Positions 12,201 to 23,128 of a stretch of DNA of 64,000 bases are shown here, piece after piece. The stretch comes from Theobroma cacao (taxonomy: Eukaryota > Streptophyta > Magnoliopsida > Malvales > Malvaceae): NCBI RefSeq assembly GCF_000208745.1, contig NC_030852.1, positions 21,693,509 through 21,757,508 on the forward strand, written 5' to 3'. The notes under the pieces were generated by a model. That model saw only the letters and a list, made by a program, of their open reading frames with translations, had not been told where the DNA came from and did no database searches. Made by a program: the position numbers and the translations under genes. Each line of letters opens with the position of its first letter. Position 1 is the first letter of the stretch.

Positions 12201-13451
12201 CCATTCTAAATGACAATCAAGGTTTCTTTGAATAAGCAATATATATAAGTACTAATAGTAGCTTTATTTATTAGTATTAGATTTAAAATTTTTTTTTATA
12301 AATAAATTATTAACCGTGATACAAGTGTGTATTTTGAAGGAAGGTATCTCTTTTTAAAAGGCATAAATCTTGAAGTTTCTAATATTTCTTTATTCTTCTG
12401 AAACTATTATTTTTAGCCAAACAAGTTTTTCGATTTAAAGCAAATCGACAGATTTAATGTCAATTATTTTTTTGTTCATGTAATATGACTTGATTAATTG
12501 ATGATAGAATCACAATTTGAGCTCGATGGAGCTACTTTTCCCAAATCTTTTTCATTAAAAAATTAAGAATTTATTTAAATATTAAATTTTTCTAAAATCA
12601 TACTTTTTGGGAAGTCGTTAATGTTTATCTCGTGGGCATAGGCATAGTCGCTCAACTCGTGGAGAATATGAGTCTCTCCAAACTAGTTCCAACTCCGTTC
12701 TGCCTCTCAGGTTGCAGCAACCCAAAAAAAAAAAAAAAAAAATCCATCGATAAATAGAAAATTCTATTGATAGATCATATTATACTATCTATCCATAGGT
12801 AGATACCCACTGTCAAAAGTTTGAATGTACTATTTTAAACGTGCCTAATACTTTCTATNAGCTTCAATATTCTTTATCCAGTTTTAAGCAGTTGTGAGAG
12901 ATCTCGCGACAGCAGGAAAACCTGAACTCAACTCTTCCATTCAATCCAATAAAACATATCCTATAAATCCTCAATCACCCATAAAAATAAAAATTTTTAG
13001 TAACAAACTCCAAAACCCGTCACAACCCATAACCAGAAGGAGAGGGGGTTGACAGATGGGAAAGAGACTGAGTCCCCTTTGTTCACTAGAAAAGAAAAAA
13101 CGAAGAGAAAAAGTTAACAGCGTACCCACAAGTGTGGCTGAGTTACGTTTTTGCTGGATTCTTGGTGACATGTTTGTATTAAATCCCTCGACTTAAATCC
13201 ACTTTTTGTGTGTGTGTGTGTGTGTGGGTGTTATATTTATGACTAGCAGTATTTTTGCAAAGATTTCTCGCCAGCTATATTGAAAAAGATAATAATAATA
13301 ATGGATTATGGAATAAAAATCAGCAGAAATTTTGCAACTTCCCTACAGTCAATCGGTTTTTAGTTTGTTTTGGTTTTTACAATATCGTCAGAAAAAAAAC
13401 TCAAAAGCAAACACTCCTTCCTTCCATTTTCGTTGTAAGCGTGAATTATCT
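12201..13451. other. Intergenic; one ambiguous base and a (GT)n run
   Basis: No gene is seen. There is a poly-A run at about 12723-12741, an N at 12859 and a GT microsatellite at about 13207-13226. The short minus-strand ORF near 12971-13171 has no recognisable features and is probably chance. Confidence 0.5.
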
Positions 13452-13889
13452 TCAAATACAGGCATAAAAGAACCAGAATTCCAAGTTGCTGCCCAACTCA
13501 TTTTGCAGATGCTTCTTCTCTGTCTTGTCTTCATCCTGTACTCCGCCTCCCCTTTTCATCTCTGCGTCCATATCACTGTATATGAATTTCGTTGCCATAC
13601 TATAGCCCTCATCAGTAACTAGCCCTGCTATACATATACCCATCATTGCTTTCAAGTCGCCCCTGATTTTTGTTTCACAACTCTTAAACAATGATGAAAT
13701 GGAAAATGGTCTTCTCCCATCGTTGGCTTCTAAACCCATGCTAACTTGAACCCTCCATTGCCTTCTTTCAGTATTCGCGAACTCTTCATCTAGAGGTTCT
13801 TGGCTGTGATTTTTCTTAGAATCATTCACTTTTCTGAACAAGTTTTGTAGATCATTGGGTGATGGACGTTGGTTGGGAGTTGCTGCCAT
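13452..13889 (-). CDS. Hypothetical small plant protein, 145 aa
   Basis: An uninterrupted minus-strand ORF reads from ATG at 13889 to a stop at 13452. I do not recognise the family. The N-terminus (MAATPNQRPSPNDLQNLFRK) is polar, the middle is charged (KSCETKIRGDLKAMMGIC), and the tail is acidic or lysine-rich before a short aromatic end (FWFFYACI). There is no signal peptide or clear membrane segment. A TATA-like box 75-83 bases upstream and a short leader support real expression. The aromatic C-terminus looks unlike the rest, so the true 3' end may lie in a downstream exon reached by splicing near 13530-13600. No transposon features are seen. Confidence 0.55.
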   Translation of the reverse strand: MAATPNQRPSPNDLQNLFRKVNDSKKNHSQEPLDEEFANTERRQWRVQVSMGLEANDGRRPFSISSLFKSCETKIRGDLKAMMGICIAGLVTDEGYSMATKFIYSDMDAEMKRGGGVQDEDKTEKKHLQNELGSNLEFWFFYACI

Positions 13890-13963
13890 GAAGTGGACAA
13901 GTTATGTCGAAGAGAAGAAGAAATTAAGCACTGCTCGTGGAAGACACAAGCCATCTTGAAGGG

Positions 13964-13972
13964 CATTTATAG
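13964..13972 (-). promoter_or_regulatory. TATA box of the hypothetical gene
   Basis: CTATAAATG reads on the minus strand 75-83 bp before the start codon at 13889. That leaves room for a leader of about 45-50 nt. Spacing and sequence fit a plant core promoter. Confidence 0.5.
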
Positions 13973-14334
13973 AATGAGATTTATCTCATTCATCATTATC
14001 ATTGTATATATTATTATACCCTTTAAGGTGGGGATATGTGGAAGACGCATAAGCGCATCAAACCAATTGCATTTATAGTTTTTGGTATTGCCACTAAGTT
14101 TTTAGGTTGCTATTGGTTCAGGTTTGGCCTCATCATCCTCCAGAATTCTCGTTAGACTGCCCTGGTGTTTCTTGGAGTGTAGGCCTCATAGCTTTTTGCT
14201 GGACAAAGGTGTCATATAAAATTCAAATTGTTAGGTAAAATCACTTCCAAGAAGTTATCTTCAAGGAAAGTCTCTTCTTTCACACAAATGGCTTCACAAA
14301 AGTGTTATTCACCCAAGAATTACGTTTCGGTCAC

Positions 14335-15335
14335 TATAGTTGACAAGGAATGATTTGATTTTCAATCGTAAGAAGTGGGACGAGATGAGCTGATTTTTCT
14401 CATTAAAATGTGCTCTATGCTTTGGGTTAAATCGTGTGAAAACAGGGTGAAACTATGGATAAAAGGGGTTGGTGGGATGAGCCTTGGAAGATATGTGTAC
14501 AAGATTAACAGATTAATGAACGTTTAGGGGTGACCTGGTCCCCACCCGGAATATTGAAACTCAAGCTTAATGTAGATGGGCCAACCTATTGCAAATCGGG
14601 GTCCGCTGGTTGTGCAGGTGTTCTTAGCGATTATAATGGCCATGTTAGAGGAGTTTTTTATGGGCCTTTGGGTGTTAAAAGTTCCAATTATGCAAAGCTC
14701 ATGGCGATTTTTTATGCACTGAAATTTTTTGCTTCCACTCCTTGGGCGGGATCTCACAAACTTGTTGTGGAGTTGGATTCTCAAGGGGCATTATCGTATT
14801 CGTGGGTGACGGAGACAACCCCAAGACCATGGGCTATGTGGCAGGTGTTTACTTTCATCTCACAACCATTGCTGATATTACGTTTGAGCATAATCTTAGG
14901 GAGGCAAACGCAATGGCGGGCTCTTTAGCTGAATTTGTGGTGGATAGGAGTGGGACGTTTAATGCATGACGGTGATGATAGAGGCCCCTGGTATGTACCT
15001 ATGTCTCCACGGTTCAATCTGATACTTATTGATACAGCTGTGTTCTTCTTGGAATGAAATAGCGTGGAGCGGCATGCAAGCAGATGTGCTAACAGGTGGT
15101 GATGCTGGGCTGAATACTTTTTTTTTGTATATATGCTCAGATGAGTTATGTTGTTATGGGCATATTTATGCTATATGTTTATGAGGTGTAATGTAGGCGT
15201 GATCTCTGGCATCTTACAAAGTGGTTTTGTATGGGCAATTCATCTCTTGTCCACCTAAACTACTTGGTTCTTCCCCTGGTGTAGCCAGGGTTATGTAATA
15301 TCCTAAGTTTTTAATGAAATTTCAGATTTGATTGA
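14335..15335 (+). mobile_element. LINE 3' fragment B (RNase H domain and 3' UTR)
   Basis: Translation at about 14345-14375 gives RNDLIFNRKKWD, the linker typical of plant LINE ORF2. An RNase H domain follows at about 14530-14969 (LKLNVDGPT start, VVELDSQG, and HNLREANAMAGSLAEF end, with one frameshift near 14750-14800). A non-coding 3' tail ends near 15335 without a clean A-tract. The fragment is 5'-truncated and dead. Nothing is seen between the hypothetical-gene promoter and 14335. Confidence 0.75.
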
Positions 15336-15527
15336 GCAAATTTTTTTTTATAATTTTAATTTTGTCAAAGTTAAATATGCTTGACATAATTTATGTAATA
15401 ATTTTCTTTTAGGTTAAGAAAATCATGTGAAGAGAGTGTGCATGAAATCTGATAAGACGAATATGATAGATAGAAAATAATTACTAATTAATATGAAAAA
15501 TGTATAAAACATGTATATATATGTGTG

Positions 15528-15547
15528 TGTGTGTGTGTGTGTATGTT

Positions 15548-15609
<62 letters not shown>

Positions 15610-15702
15610 AATACATATATTTAGCTGAGGAAGGAGCTAGCTGCTGGAGGACACCTTTGCCACTTTTCAAGTTTCAAGTANGTGTGTGTGTGTGTGTATG
15701 TT

Positions 15703-15764
<62 letters not shown>

Positions 15765-15834
15765 AATACATATATTTAGCTGAGGAAGGAGCTAGCTGCT
15801 GGAGGACACCTTTGCCACTTTTCAAGTTTCAAGT
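15528..15834. repeat. Compound (GT)n(TA)n(GA)n microsatellite, duplicated around a single N
   Basis: Bases 15528-15680 and 15682-15834 are essentially the same 153-bp sequence: (GT)n, (TA)n, (GA)n, then a unique segment ending GTTTCAAGTA. They are joined by one N at 15681. The unique flanks are identical, which points to two contig ends that overlap but were not merged. Confidence 0.85.
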
Positions 15835-15835
15835 A

Positions 15836-18012
15836 TCCTAGTGTAAGTATAATTCAATACCAAATTCGTAAGACAACCGTAGAAAGAGCTTTTACTTATT
15901 CACTAAAAAACAGAATTGGTACCTTTACAACACCTGCCAACTTTTGTCAAATGAAACTAAACAAATCAAGAAGATTGGGTTGATGAATAAAGGAGCACTT
16001 AAACTGAGAAAGAAGTTCTGGCTAAATAGACATCAAGCCGTATACTCTGGAAGGAGTATGCTTTCCACAGGAAAGTGGAGATTTTTTTATTAGTAATTTA
16101 CATATATAATTGAATACCTTTATTAATTCAAGATAAGATTATCTTGACCAGCGAAATCAATATTGTAGATATTATGTTGCCTAGACATTTTCTTTCAAGC
16201 TTTCAATATATTTTGTTATAATGAATTGGAAAGAGTGCGAATTCCACGTGAAACCCACAAGCATTAAGTTATAAAGAACAAATATACGTAGGTACAGTGT
16301 TATTCCTTTAACCAACTTCTTTTGAAACATCTCTATTCATCGATTTTAAAAGGTATAAGATTCTAAAACAAAACTAAGTTCTGAATAGGACAGCACTTAT
16401 CAATAATGAAATGGGAAGTAACTTGGTGTGATTAGGGAACTTACTCAAGTTCACTTCTCTCAATTCTATCAATATCTTACTTTCCACATTGCTGGTACAT
16501 CTACCAATTACAAAATTATCAAAGTGTGCATTCCACAGGAAAGTTGAAGGAAGGAGGTGGCTGCTCCTAAGTCATGACCATGCACGATTAATAGAAACTC
16601 CTATCTATTATTCTTTGTCTCTAAATCTATTTTTTTCTTAAATATGATCTTGAATGAGAAATAACCTTTTATTATTTTATCTAGATATAATTTCATTTAC
16701 TAATGCTTTCCTTCAAAGCTAGGCTTCAGTAATTTAATAATACTATTGAGCATTTTCCTTTTGGGTCAAAACAGGTGCTTGTTTTCAATGACTATCATAA
16801 TGTTCGGGGTATTGAAGATTGGCATCCTCTAAATATAGCTGTATAATTGAACCTTTAATACAAGTTTTTAAAATATTCTATCCTCATAAAATCACAGCCA
16901 AGAAGATAATACCTCGATATCGTTAACTGTTGATTAATTGGTACATGGATTATCGAGATGGGAGAAGAAAAACAAAACGAAGGCTCTTTGTGAGAAAGCA
17001 TGTCTATTACGTGTGGAAGTAAACGTTCAGGGCCCTAAGAGAGACAGAAACAGAAGAAATTATTGCAAGCGTGGGTCTTAGGTTTTTATTCCTTAGGCCT
17101 TAGCCACAATGGCACTGAAAACTTGGATCTGGCAATGATAATCTTCTTCTGAAGAGTTCAGTTCATTAATCATTATACTTGGGTATTGTAATATTGGATT
17201 ATCGATCACAACAATAAACAAAAAAATGGTTTTTATAATGGCAAATATACATTGGAGCACGAGTTTTAGTGAGTTTAGACTCAGGTCTTGGCCTTTATAC
17301 CACTAACAACAGGACAGTGATGGATACTGCTGGCCTTAATTACAGGCTCCTAAAGTACATAATAATTGGTTTAATTACCACTTATTTTTAAATTATTATT
17401 ACTTTCTTATAAATGAAATAGTAAAACCACTCAAATCTTGAAAAGCAGCAAACCATATAATCTAAATAAATAATGTTTCCATCTATAACTCCCCCACAAA
17501 CTTGCCCTTAATTAACAGGAAAAAATTATTTGAAGTCCTTAATTTAATTTCAAAATGATTAATTAATATGGCGCCTGGCCACTTTTTAGTTTTAATATAT
17601 AATCTGGCAGTTCAGTACATGGAAACATATGATTGCCTTTTGCTGATATTTACTACCCTTAACATTTACTTCTTTTCTTAAAGGTTAAATAGTAAAAAAA
17701 CTTCATGACTTATGATCATATTTCCAATTAAGTTTTTAATTTTTTGTTATACCTGAACCAGCCCTTACTCTTTATTTTGTATTCAAATAATTTCTTAACT
17801 TTAATGAAAAATTAATTGTCATCAGACCCAGTATCGATTGACATGTTTTAACCACACAACTTAATGACATGATCATGTGTTAATATGATATTTTCTCTTT
17901 CTTATTTTTTTTCTCACTTTTCCTCAAAACTACGTAGTGTTAACAAGAATACATAAGTCTTTCCATTTTCTTCTTCCTCTCGTTATCCTCACCTTCCATC
18001 TCCCTCTTTTTA
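15836..18012. other. Intergenic; left copy of the RKD-upstream duplication
   Basis: No gene is seen. The segment at about 17020-17085 (AGGGCCCTAAGAG..., TTGCAAGCGTGGGTC) matches about 19430-19480, which lies upstream of the intact RKD gene. This places a tandem duplication of RKD 5' flank here. The rest is AT-rich without recognised elements. Confidence 0.5.
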
Positions 18013-18700
18013 TTATATGCCATTATCTGCATTGCCCGACTTTCCTTTCGAAGCACCGTCAACGTTGAACTTTAAGATTCCCATTGGCGGTATTGTCCAG
18101 ATCTTTTTAAGTTGCTTTGCTTGTTTTGGTATCATTGCCATGCTTAGTTGGTTGCATACATCCAAGAGTGAATTATTAAACTCTGTCCATTTTGTTTTGA
18201 ACCACCATGTCACGCGTAATTTCACCATGTCAAATACTTGATCTACATCCCACGCTTTTTCATTGAAAGCCATTTCATTTTGGTGAAACCATATCAACCA
18301 AATGATCGTAAAGAAGGCCACTTTCCAGGTGCCACAGCATTCCGACTTAATGTCTATATTGTTCCATTCCACAATTGCACCTCTCGCATCTTTCGGTATC
18401 ACCCATGTTACACCCCAAATGTTACACCATAACATCCATACTTTCCATGTTTCGTAACACTTAAAAAGCAAATGTTTAACTGTATCGTTTACCTTCTTAC
18501 ACAGAAAGCATACTACCGCATCCCTATGCAGAACACCTTTCTTTACTAATTCATCCTTAATCACAATTCTGCCTCCTATTACTTGTCAACAGAGCACCTC
18601 CACATTTGGCAAAGCTAGACCATACCACACAAGTTCTTAACCTTTTCCAACCAACTTCCTCCCCATTGATCTGAGGTGTCATTAGGAATTTCTTTCTTTG
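18013..18700 (-). mobile_element. LINE ORF2 fragment C (zf-RVT to start of RNase H)
   Basis: A 183-codon open stretch on the minus strand continues upstream, after an in-frame stop, to about 18690 (YGLALPNVEVLC, GGRIVIKDELVKKG). It carries the zf-RVT cysteine/histidine pattern (CFLCKKVNDTVKHLLFKC), a W-rich linker (IWLIWFHQNEMAFN) and the first strand of RNase H (GILKFNVDGASKGKSG) before being cut off at 18013. Both ends are truncated. It lies directly beside the RKD pseudogene. Confidence 0.8.
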
Positions 18701-18799
18701 CTCTTCGTTTTCTAATTCTCAAGAAGTTGATGTCTAATGTACTAAATAAATTATACCTAGACGGGCTGTACCCTCTTGTTTGCTCTTTCAGTTTCTAAC

Positions 18800-19125
18800 T
18801 CAAATCTTCCGGTGCACAAGTGGGTAATTATTGGTCGTTGGATTGGCAAAATGAATTGAATTGGCCATGCAAGAGATGCTGTTCGTTAATGTTCCTAGCC
18901 ACTAATTCTTCATATTTTTTCTTTGGGCGTTGAACCAATTCAAATGTGATACGAGGTCAAGATCACCACTAAATTTAAGAGCAACATTCTGTAAATTCAA
19001 TAAACACCCTTAAGTATTGGAAGTAATTTCATTTCTTTTTTAAGTAGCGGCTGATTATGATTATCTAATTTCATTGCAGAGAATCTACTTGGTTATGGAA
19101 ATGGCTCTGGGTTTCAATAAAAATA
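18800..19125 (+). pseudogene. RKD pseudogene fragment (exons 2 and 3)
   Basis: TTGGATTGGCAAAATGAA at about 18840 matches exon 2 of the intact RKD gene (near 21047). After an intron-like stretch, TTGCAGAGAATCTACTTGG... at about 19074-19120 matches its exon 3 start (near 21276). Spacing between the two matched points is nearly the same (about 235-240 bp). Exon 1 and the RWP-RK domain are missing and the reading frame is broken. It is a decayed tandem copy about 2.2 kb upstream of the working gene. Confidence 0.75.
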
Positions 19126-19190
19126 TTGATATGTTGAAAGTATTTAAAGTAATGTTGAAAAATCTTAATAAAAGCACAGTTCTCAATTAG

Positions 19191-19194
<4 letters not shown>

Positions 19195-19226
<32 letters not shown>

Positions 19227-19232
19227 AATACN

Positions 19233-19262
<30 letters not shown>
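19195..19262. repeat. (TA)n runs either side of a single N
   Basis: Two (TA)n blocks are separated by AATAAATAC and an N at 19232. This is probably another unresolved contig join in a microsatellite, as at 15681. Confidence 0.7.
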
Positions 19263-19268
<6 letters not shown>

Positions 19269-20300
19269 CCCAGAGCAGTCATAAATAATTATGATAAAGT
19301 TGATATGTTAATTAATATTTCAAGAGGAGATTATTAATAGGAAATTAAGAAAACTGAAACCTTGGTTTGGTTGAGATGAACTCCTTCACGCTGCAATATG
19401 CTTGCATGGCTGCTACGTGTTTAACCTATGGTTTAGGGCCCTAAGGGTACAAGAGGATTGCAAGCGTGGGTCATTTTTTTACAATCAGTTTACTTCTATC
19501 CAAGTTTGCACAAAAAACGTGGACCTCCTTACTCATTATTACCCTTAGGACTTGGATTATTATTTTTTTTTAAAAAGAGAGAAGATATTTAGATAATATA
19601 TGAAGAAGAAGTTAAACTGAATGGGCTCAAGCTTTTGTAACAGTAGAATTATGGTATGGATGTAACGTACCAATAAAAATCATTTGAAAGATAGATTTGA
19701 AATTGATGGAGATAAATAATTTGTTGTTAGTAATCAAAGGGTAAGTTAGTGGGGGAGTTACTTTTGAAACATATGATTTTTTTTCAATTATGATCATTAA
19801 CTCTTTATGATTTAATTATTTCCATTAAATTAAAAAATGATGAGTCTTATCAGCCTTTGAAGCTTTTATTATCAGGGAGTTACATTGAAACATATAATTT
19901 TCTTTTGATTATTATCATCATTTACAGTTACGGTAGATTTAACTATTTTTCTTAATTATTGAATAATCAGTTGTAACGAAACCAACCTCTTATAATTAGC
20001 CTTTAAATACTTATTGGTCAACCCTTTTTTTTTTTTTGGTATTCTAGTATACAGAATTAACCTTTCCTATTTTTGGGAGATTCGTGAAAACCCTTCTCAT
20101 GATTAAGTCATAGATACTCTATGTTTAATCCTACTTATCCTAATGCACTTTCTAATGACATATTTATTTACCTTATCTATATATAGATATAAGGTGAATT
20201 AGGTCAAATAAGTAGAATAACATGGGCTAACCTAAAGTAAGTATATATTACTGTCAAAGAAGCTTAATTTACTGAGATTAAGGCTTCTTCTTCCAAGAAA
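19263..20300. other. Intergenic RKD 5' flank
   Basis: No gene is seen. It contains the right copy of the duplicated segment (about 19430-19480) and two related AT-rich blocks with GAAACATATGATTTT / GAAACATATAATTTT at about 19768 and 19885, which also resemble about 17620. The tandem duplication therefore seems to include more than one unit of promoter-flank DNA. Confidence 0.45.
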
Positions 20301-20301
20301 A

Positions 20302-20327
20302 AGAGAGAGAGAGAGAGAGAGAGAGAG
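20302..20327 (+). repeat. (GA)13 tract in the RKD promoter
   Basis: A perfect GA repeat about 500 bp upstream of the RKD start codon. GA/CT repeats are bound in plants by BASIC PENTACYSTEINE proteins, which recruit Polycomb complexes. A complementary CT tract lies 175 bp downstream. Confidence 0.85.
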
Positions 20328-20501
20328 CTTAAGGTTCGATAACATCTCCTCCACTCATGTATATATATCTTCTAGTGGGACATGGAATTTAAATTGTAAC
20401 ATCCCACCAATGACTTAGGCATGGCAGAATCTACCATTCTTTGATCAAATGTGAAAAGGTTGAATCCATCATTAATCTCTCTCTCGGTCTCACCAATCAA
20501 T

Positions 20502-20525
20502 TCTCTCTCTCTCTCTCTCTCTCTC
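20502..20525 (+). repeat. (CT)12 tract in the RKD promoter
   Basis: A perfect CT repeat about 300 bp upstream of the RKD ATG, preceded by a shorter CTCTCTCTCTCGG at about 20476. Together with the GA tract at 20302 it forms an inverted pair able to fold back. Confidence 0.85.
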
Positions 20526-20687
20526 AATAATAACCTAGTGAATCTCACAAGCACACACGGCAAGCATTAAATAAGCAGGGCCATTGATTCATGCATGGCC
20601 AGTTTTATCCTTGACGGCGCACGACCTTCCACAAATAAAATCCAATCAATTACTAAATTCTTTTCTTTAATTACTTCACTTCTTCAG

Positions 20688-20695
20688 TATATATG
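20688..20695 (+). promoter_or_regulatory. TATA box of RKD
   Basis: TATATATG lies 134 bp before the ATG at 20829. It is followed by a CA/pyrimidine-rich stretch suitable for a start site near 20715-20725. That gives a leader of about 105-115 nt. Confidence 0.55.
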
Positions 20696-20828
20696 CAACC
20701 ATTGCCGCCTCTTCACATTTCCCAAACTCCTTTTATTTCTTGTTATCATCAAACACTCAGATTGCCAATTTCAAATTCGATAGCTCTTCATTTCTCTTCA
20801 TTCTACTCTCTCTCAATCTCAAACGAAA

Positions 20829-22012
20829 ATGGGAAGTCACTACTCGTTTAATGGTTGGTCTAAGTCTGAACTTGTTGCCAAAGAAGAAGAAACCTCTCCT
20901 TTCCCAACCCAACTTCCTCCCGATTCAAGGTGGCGTTAGGAGTTTGCATTCTTCTTTCTTTTGACTTTTCTTTCTACATGATTTTTCTTTTTGTTCTTAT
21001 AAACTTTCTGCTTAAAATTTTCAGTGCAAGCGTGTACTATAATTCGGTGGATTGGCAAAATGAGTTTCCCATCCAAGAGAGCTTTTTCGATGCTCTTCCT
21101 TTGATGAGCTCTTTCTACACGGATCCTTTATATGATTCATTGGACTTTGAAAAAAGTTCAAGTCTAATTCAAGGTGATACTAGCTTATACAGTCATAAAC
21201 TAGAAAGAAGTTCATCTTTTTTAAACTTTATAGTAAGCATCTTCAAAGTATTATGAGAAGATCATCTTACTATTGTTGCAGAGAACAACCTACTTGGTTG
21301 TGAAAAGGGCAACGGCTTTTGGAATGAATTGGGTGCCTTGTTTAAGCCCAACGGTAAAAATGAAGACTTCGGAGAAGAATTGAAGGAAGAGAGGCGTGCT
21401 AAAAGGTGCAGGGAAGAGAAATGCAGCAGTTCGACAATGCTGTCTAGGAAAGTCATCTCCCAGTACTTTTACTTGCCTATAACTCAAGCGGCAAAGGAGC
21501 TTAACGTTGGCTTGACACTGTTGAAGAAACGTTGTAGGGAACTTGGAATCCGTAGGTGGCCTCACCGCAAGCTTATGAGCCTCCAAACTCTTATCTGGAA
21601 CGTTCAGGTATCTATCATCCATGATTTAATCCTCCTTTCTTCTCCCTCACTTTCCATTTTGGCTAATGGCTTGTTCGGGTATATAATACAGGAGTTGCAG
21701 AAGGAGGAAGGTGAAGAAAGTGAAAGGAAACTGAGGGAAGCAGTCGAGGTCTTGGAGAGGGAGAGGAAGCTGTTGGAAGAGATGCCAGATTTGCAATTGG
21801 AAGACAAGACCAAAAGACTTAGACAAGCCTGCTTCAAGGCAAATTACAAGAAGAGAAAGCTGATGATGATGGAGTCACAATCGTCTTCCGGTGGTAGCCG
21901 AGAAAGTTTGGATTTAACTAGAGGTTATGACATGGAAAACGAAGAAGACGAAGAAGAGATGAAATTACTTTTGTCTGACTCCTTTTCATCAACCAACATC
22001 ATGGCTAATTAG
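20829..22012 (+). CDS. RKD: RKD-type RWP-RK transcription factor, four exons
   Basis: CDS join(20829..20929, 21025..21173, 21282..21607, 21692..22012), 298 residues. All three introns are GT-AG (95, 108 and 84 bp) and phases match at every junction. Residues 1-130 are acidic or Ser-rich and unstructured. The RWP-RK domain spans about 136-190, with the helix LPITQAAKELNVGLTLLKKRCRELG and the signature RRWPHRK at 174-180. Residues 193-250 form a charged coiled coil ending in KKRK, and an acidic C-terminus follows. Small size, no PB1 domain and the coiled coil directly after RWP-RK place it in the RKD (not NLP) subfamily. These nuclear regulators act in egg-cell identity and early embryogenesis; RKD genes have been tied to nucellar embryony in citrus and mango. 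The start is the first ATG after the TATA box. A truncated copy lies at 18800-19125. Confidence 0.92.
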
Positions 22013-22370
22013 GGTGACTTCATCTCCACCAATATGAGCGGTTTATATTGTTTTCTTTTTGAACAATTTGCTAGTTACATTTACTAAAATACTATGAATA
22101 TCCATTTGAAATTTAAAACGTGTCTCTCCTTTTTGTTGTTGTTGTTTTCTCTACGTTAATGTACTTGTTTTCATGTTGACGAATCAGAGATAAGTTTGAA
22201 AATTAGAAGGTTTGATGGCAGCTTTGATGATTTTGATGTAAGTTTTTGGTTCATCTTTCACGGGAAAAAAAATTTATAGATTAAGAATGGATTCTAGATC
22301 TAACCTTTCTTTCTCTATTCATTTGAGGTAAATTTCTTTTCAAATTCTTGGCATAAGAGAACTTAGAAGT
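22013..22370 (+). other. RKD 3' flank
   Basis: A probable 3' UTR and downstream spacer; no separate feature is seen. Confidence 0.4.
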
Positions 22371-22389
22371 TACGACATAAAGTTTTCAT

Positions 22390-22760
22390 TGGCAATTTGC
22401 AACGGATCACCAATTGATTTTCGATAAAATTGTTTTACACACATGGTCGACAGAATATCGAAGAAATTTACTGATAAAAAGAGTTCCGTTGAAAAATGGT
22501 CGCTAATAGGGAAGGCATGAAGATTGTTGACCAATTGTGTTCGTCGGTTTTGATGATCATTGACAGAATTTATTGACAAAATTTTTGATGGACCTCTTAG
22601 TCAATAACTTTTTTACAATAGCGACAAAATTTCCTTCGGTAGTGTCTTTCTAGAATTTTGTTGAGTTACTGACGAAGTTGTGGATGGAATTTCTGTTGTT
22701 AATAGCCTTTTAGGGTTTTTTAACTTATCGATGGATTTTCCGTCAAAGTTAGGCTCGCCC
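22390..22760. mobile_element. Possible CACTA-like subterminal repeat relic
   Basis: There are many degenerate copies, in both directions, of a GACGGAATTT/AAATTTCCGTC-type unit (around 22445, 22535, 22563, 22622, 22668, 22733), and GGTAGTG near 22639. This composition is typical of CACTA (En/Spm) subterminal regions. No intact terminal repeat or transposase is seen, and the borders are uncertain. The remaining stretch to 23037 holds nothing recognisable. Confidence 0.35.
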
Positions 22761-23037
22761 CAATTTTGCCCACCACATCTCTCTCTATGTTCTCTCTTCC
22801 CCTTGCCTCCTGACACTATTGATCCCCCTTTTTGCCTCTAAACAAACCCTTCACCTTCCCTCGTCATCAACCCTTTTCCCCATCATCAACCTAACTACAT
22901 TTGCTGCCAATTTGCTTCTTCTCTCTTGGTAACACTTTTTTGTCTTTTGTTGATGAATCATATGCTTGGAAATTAAATATATGTCTTGTTGATGGATTGA
23001 TTATTGGTTGTTGAGTTTGTCTTTTTATTTTTTTAGG

Positions 23038-23128
23038 TACAAAGTCCATTGATTGGTTTGTAATTATCATGAAGATTCTTGCTAGTCGACTTAAGAAGGA
23101 AATAGATTTTCTGATAAGTAACACACAT
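23038..23128 (+). mobile_element. LINE relic D, part 1 (RT fingers)
   Basis: Translation gives KILASRLKKEIDFLISN, the conserved LINE RT stretch just before the QSAFV..R.ILDG motif. It is truncated at the 5' side near 23038. It continues at 32531 once the copia element is removed. The last bases, ACACA (23124-23128), are the TSD. Confidence 0.8.

Noticed and set aside
15488..15670. Minus-strand ORF with Ser-Leu, Tyr-Ile and Thr-His runs
   Set aside because: Translation of microsatellites only.
21262..21837. Minus-strand ORFs opposite RKD exons
   Set aside because: Antisense shadows; the plus-strand splice structure with matching phases is decisive.
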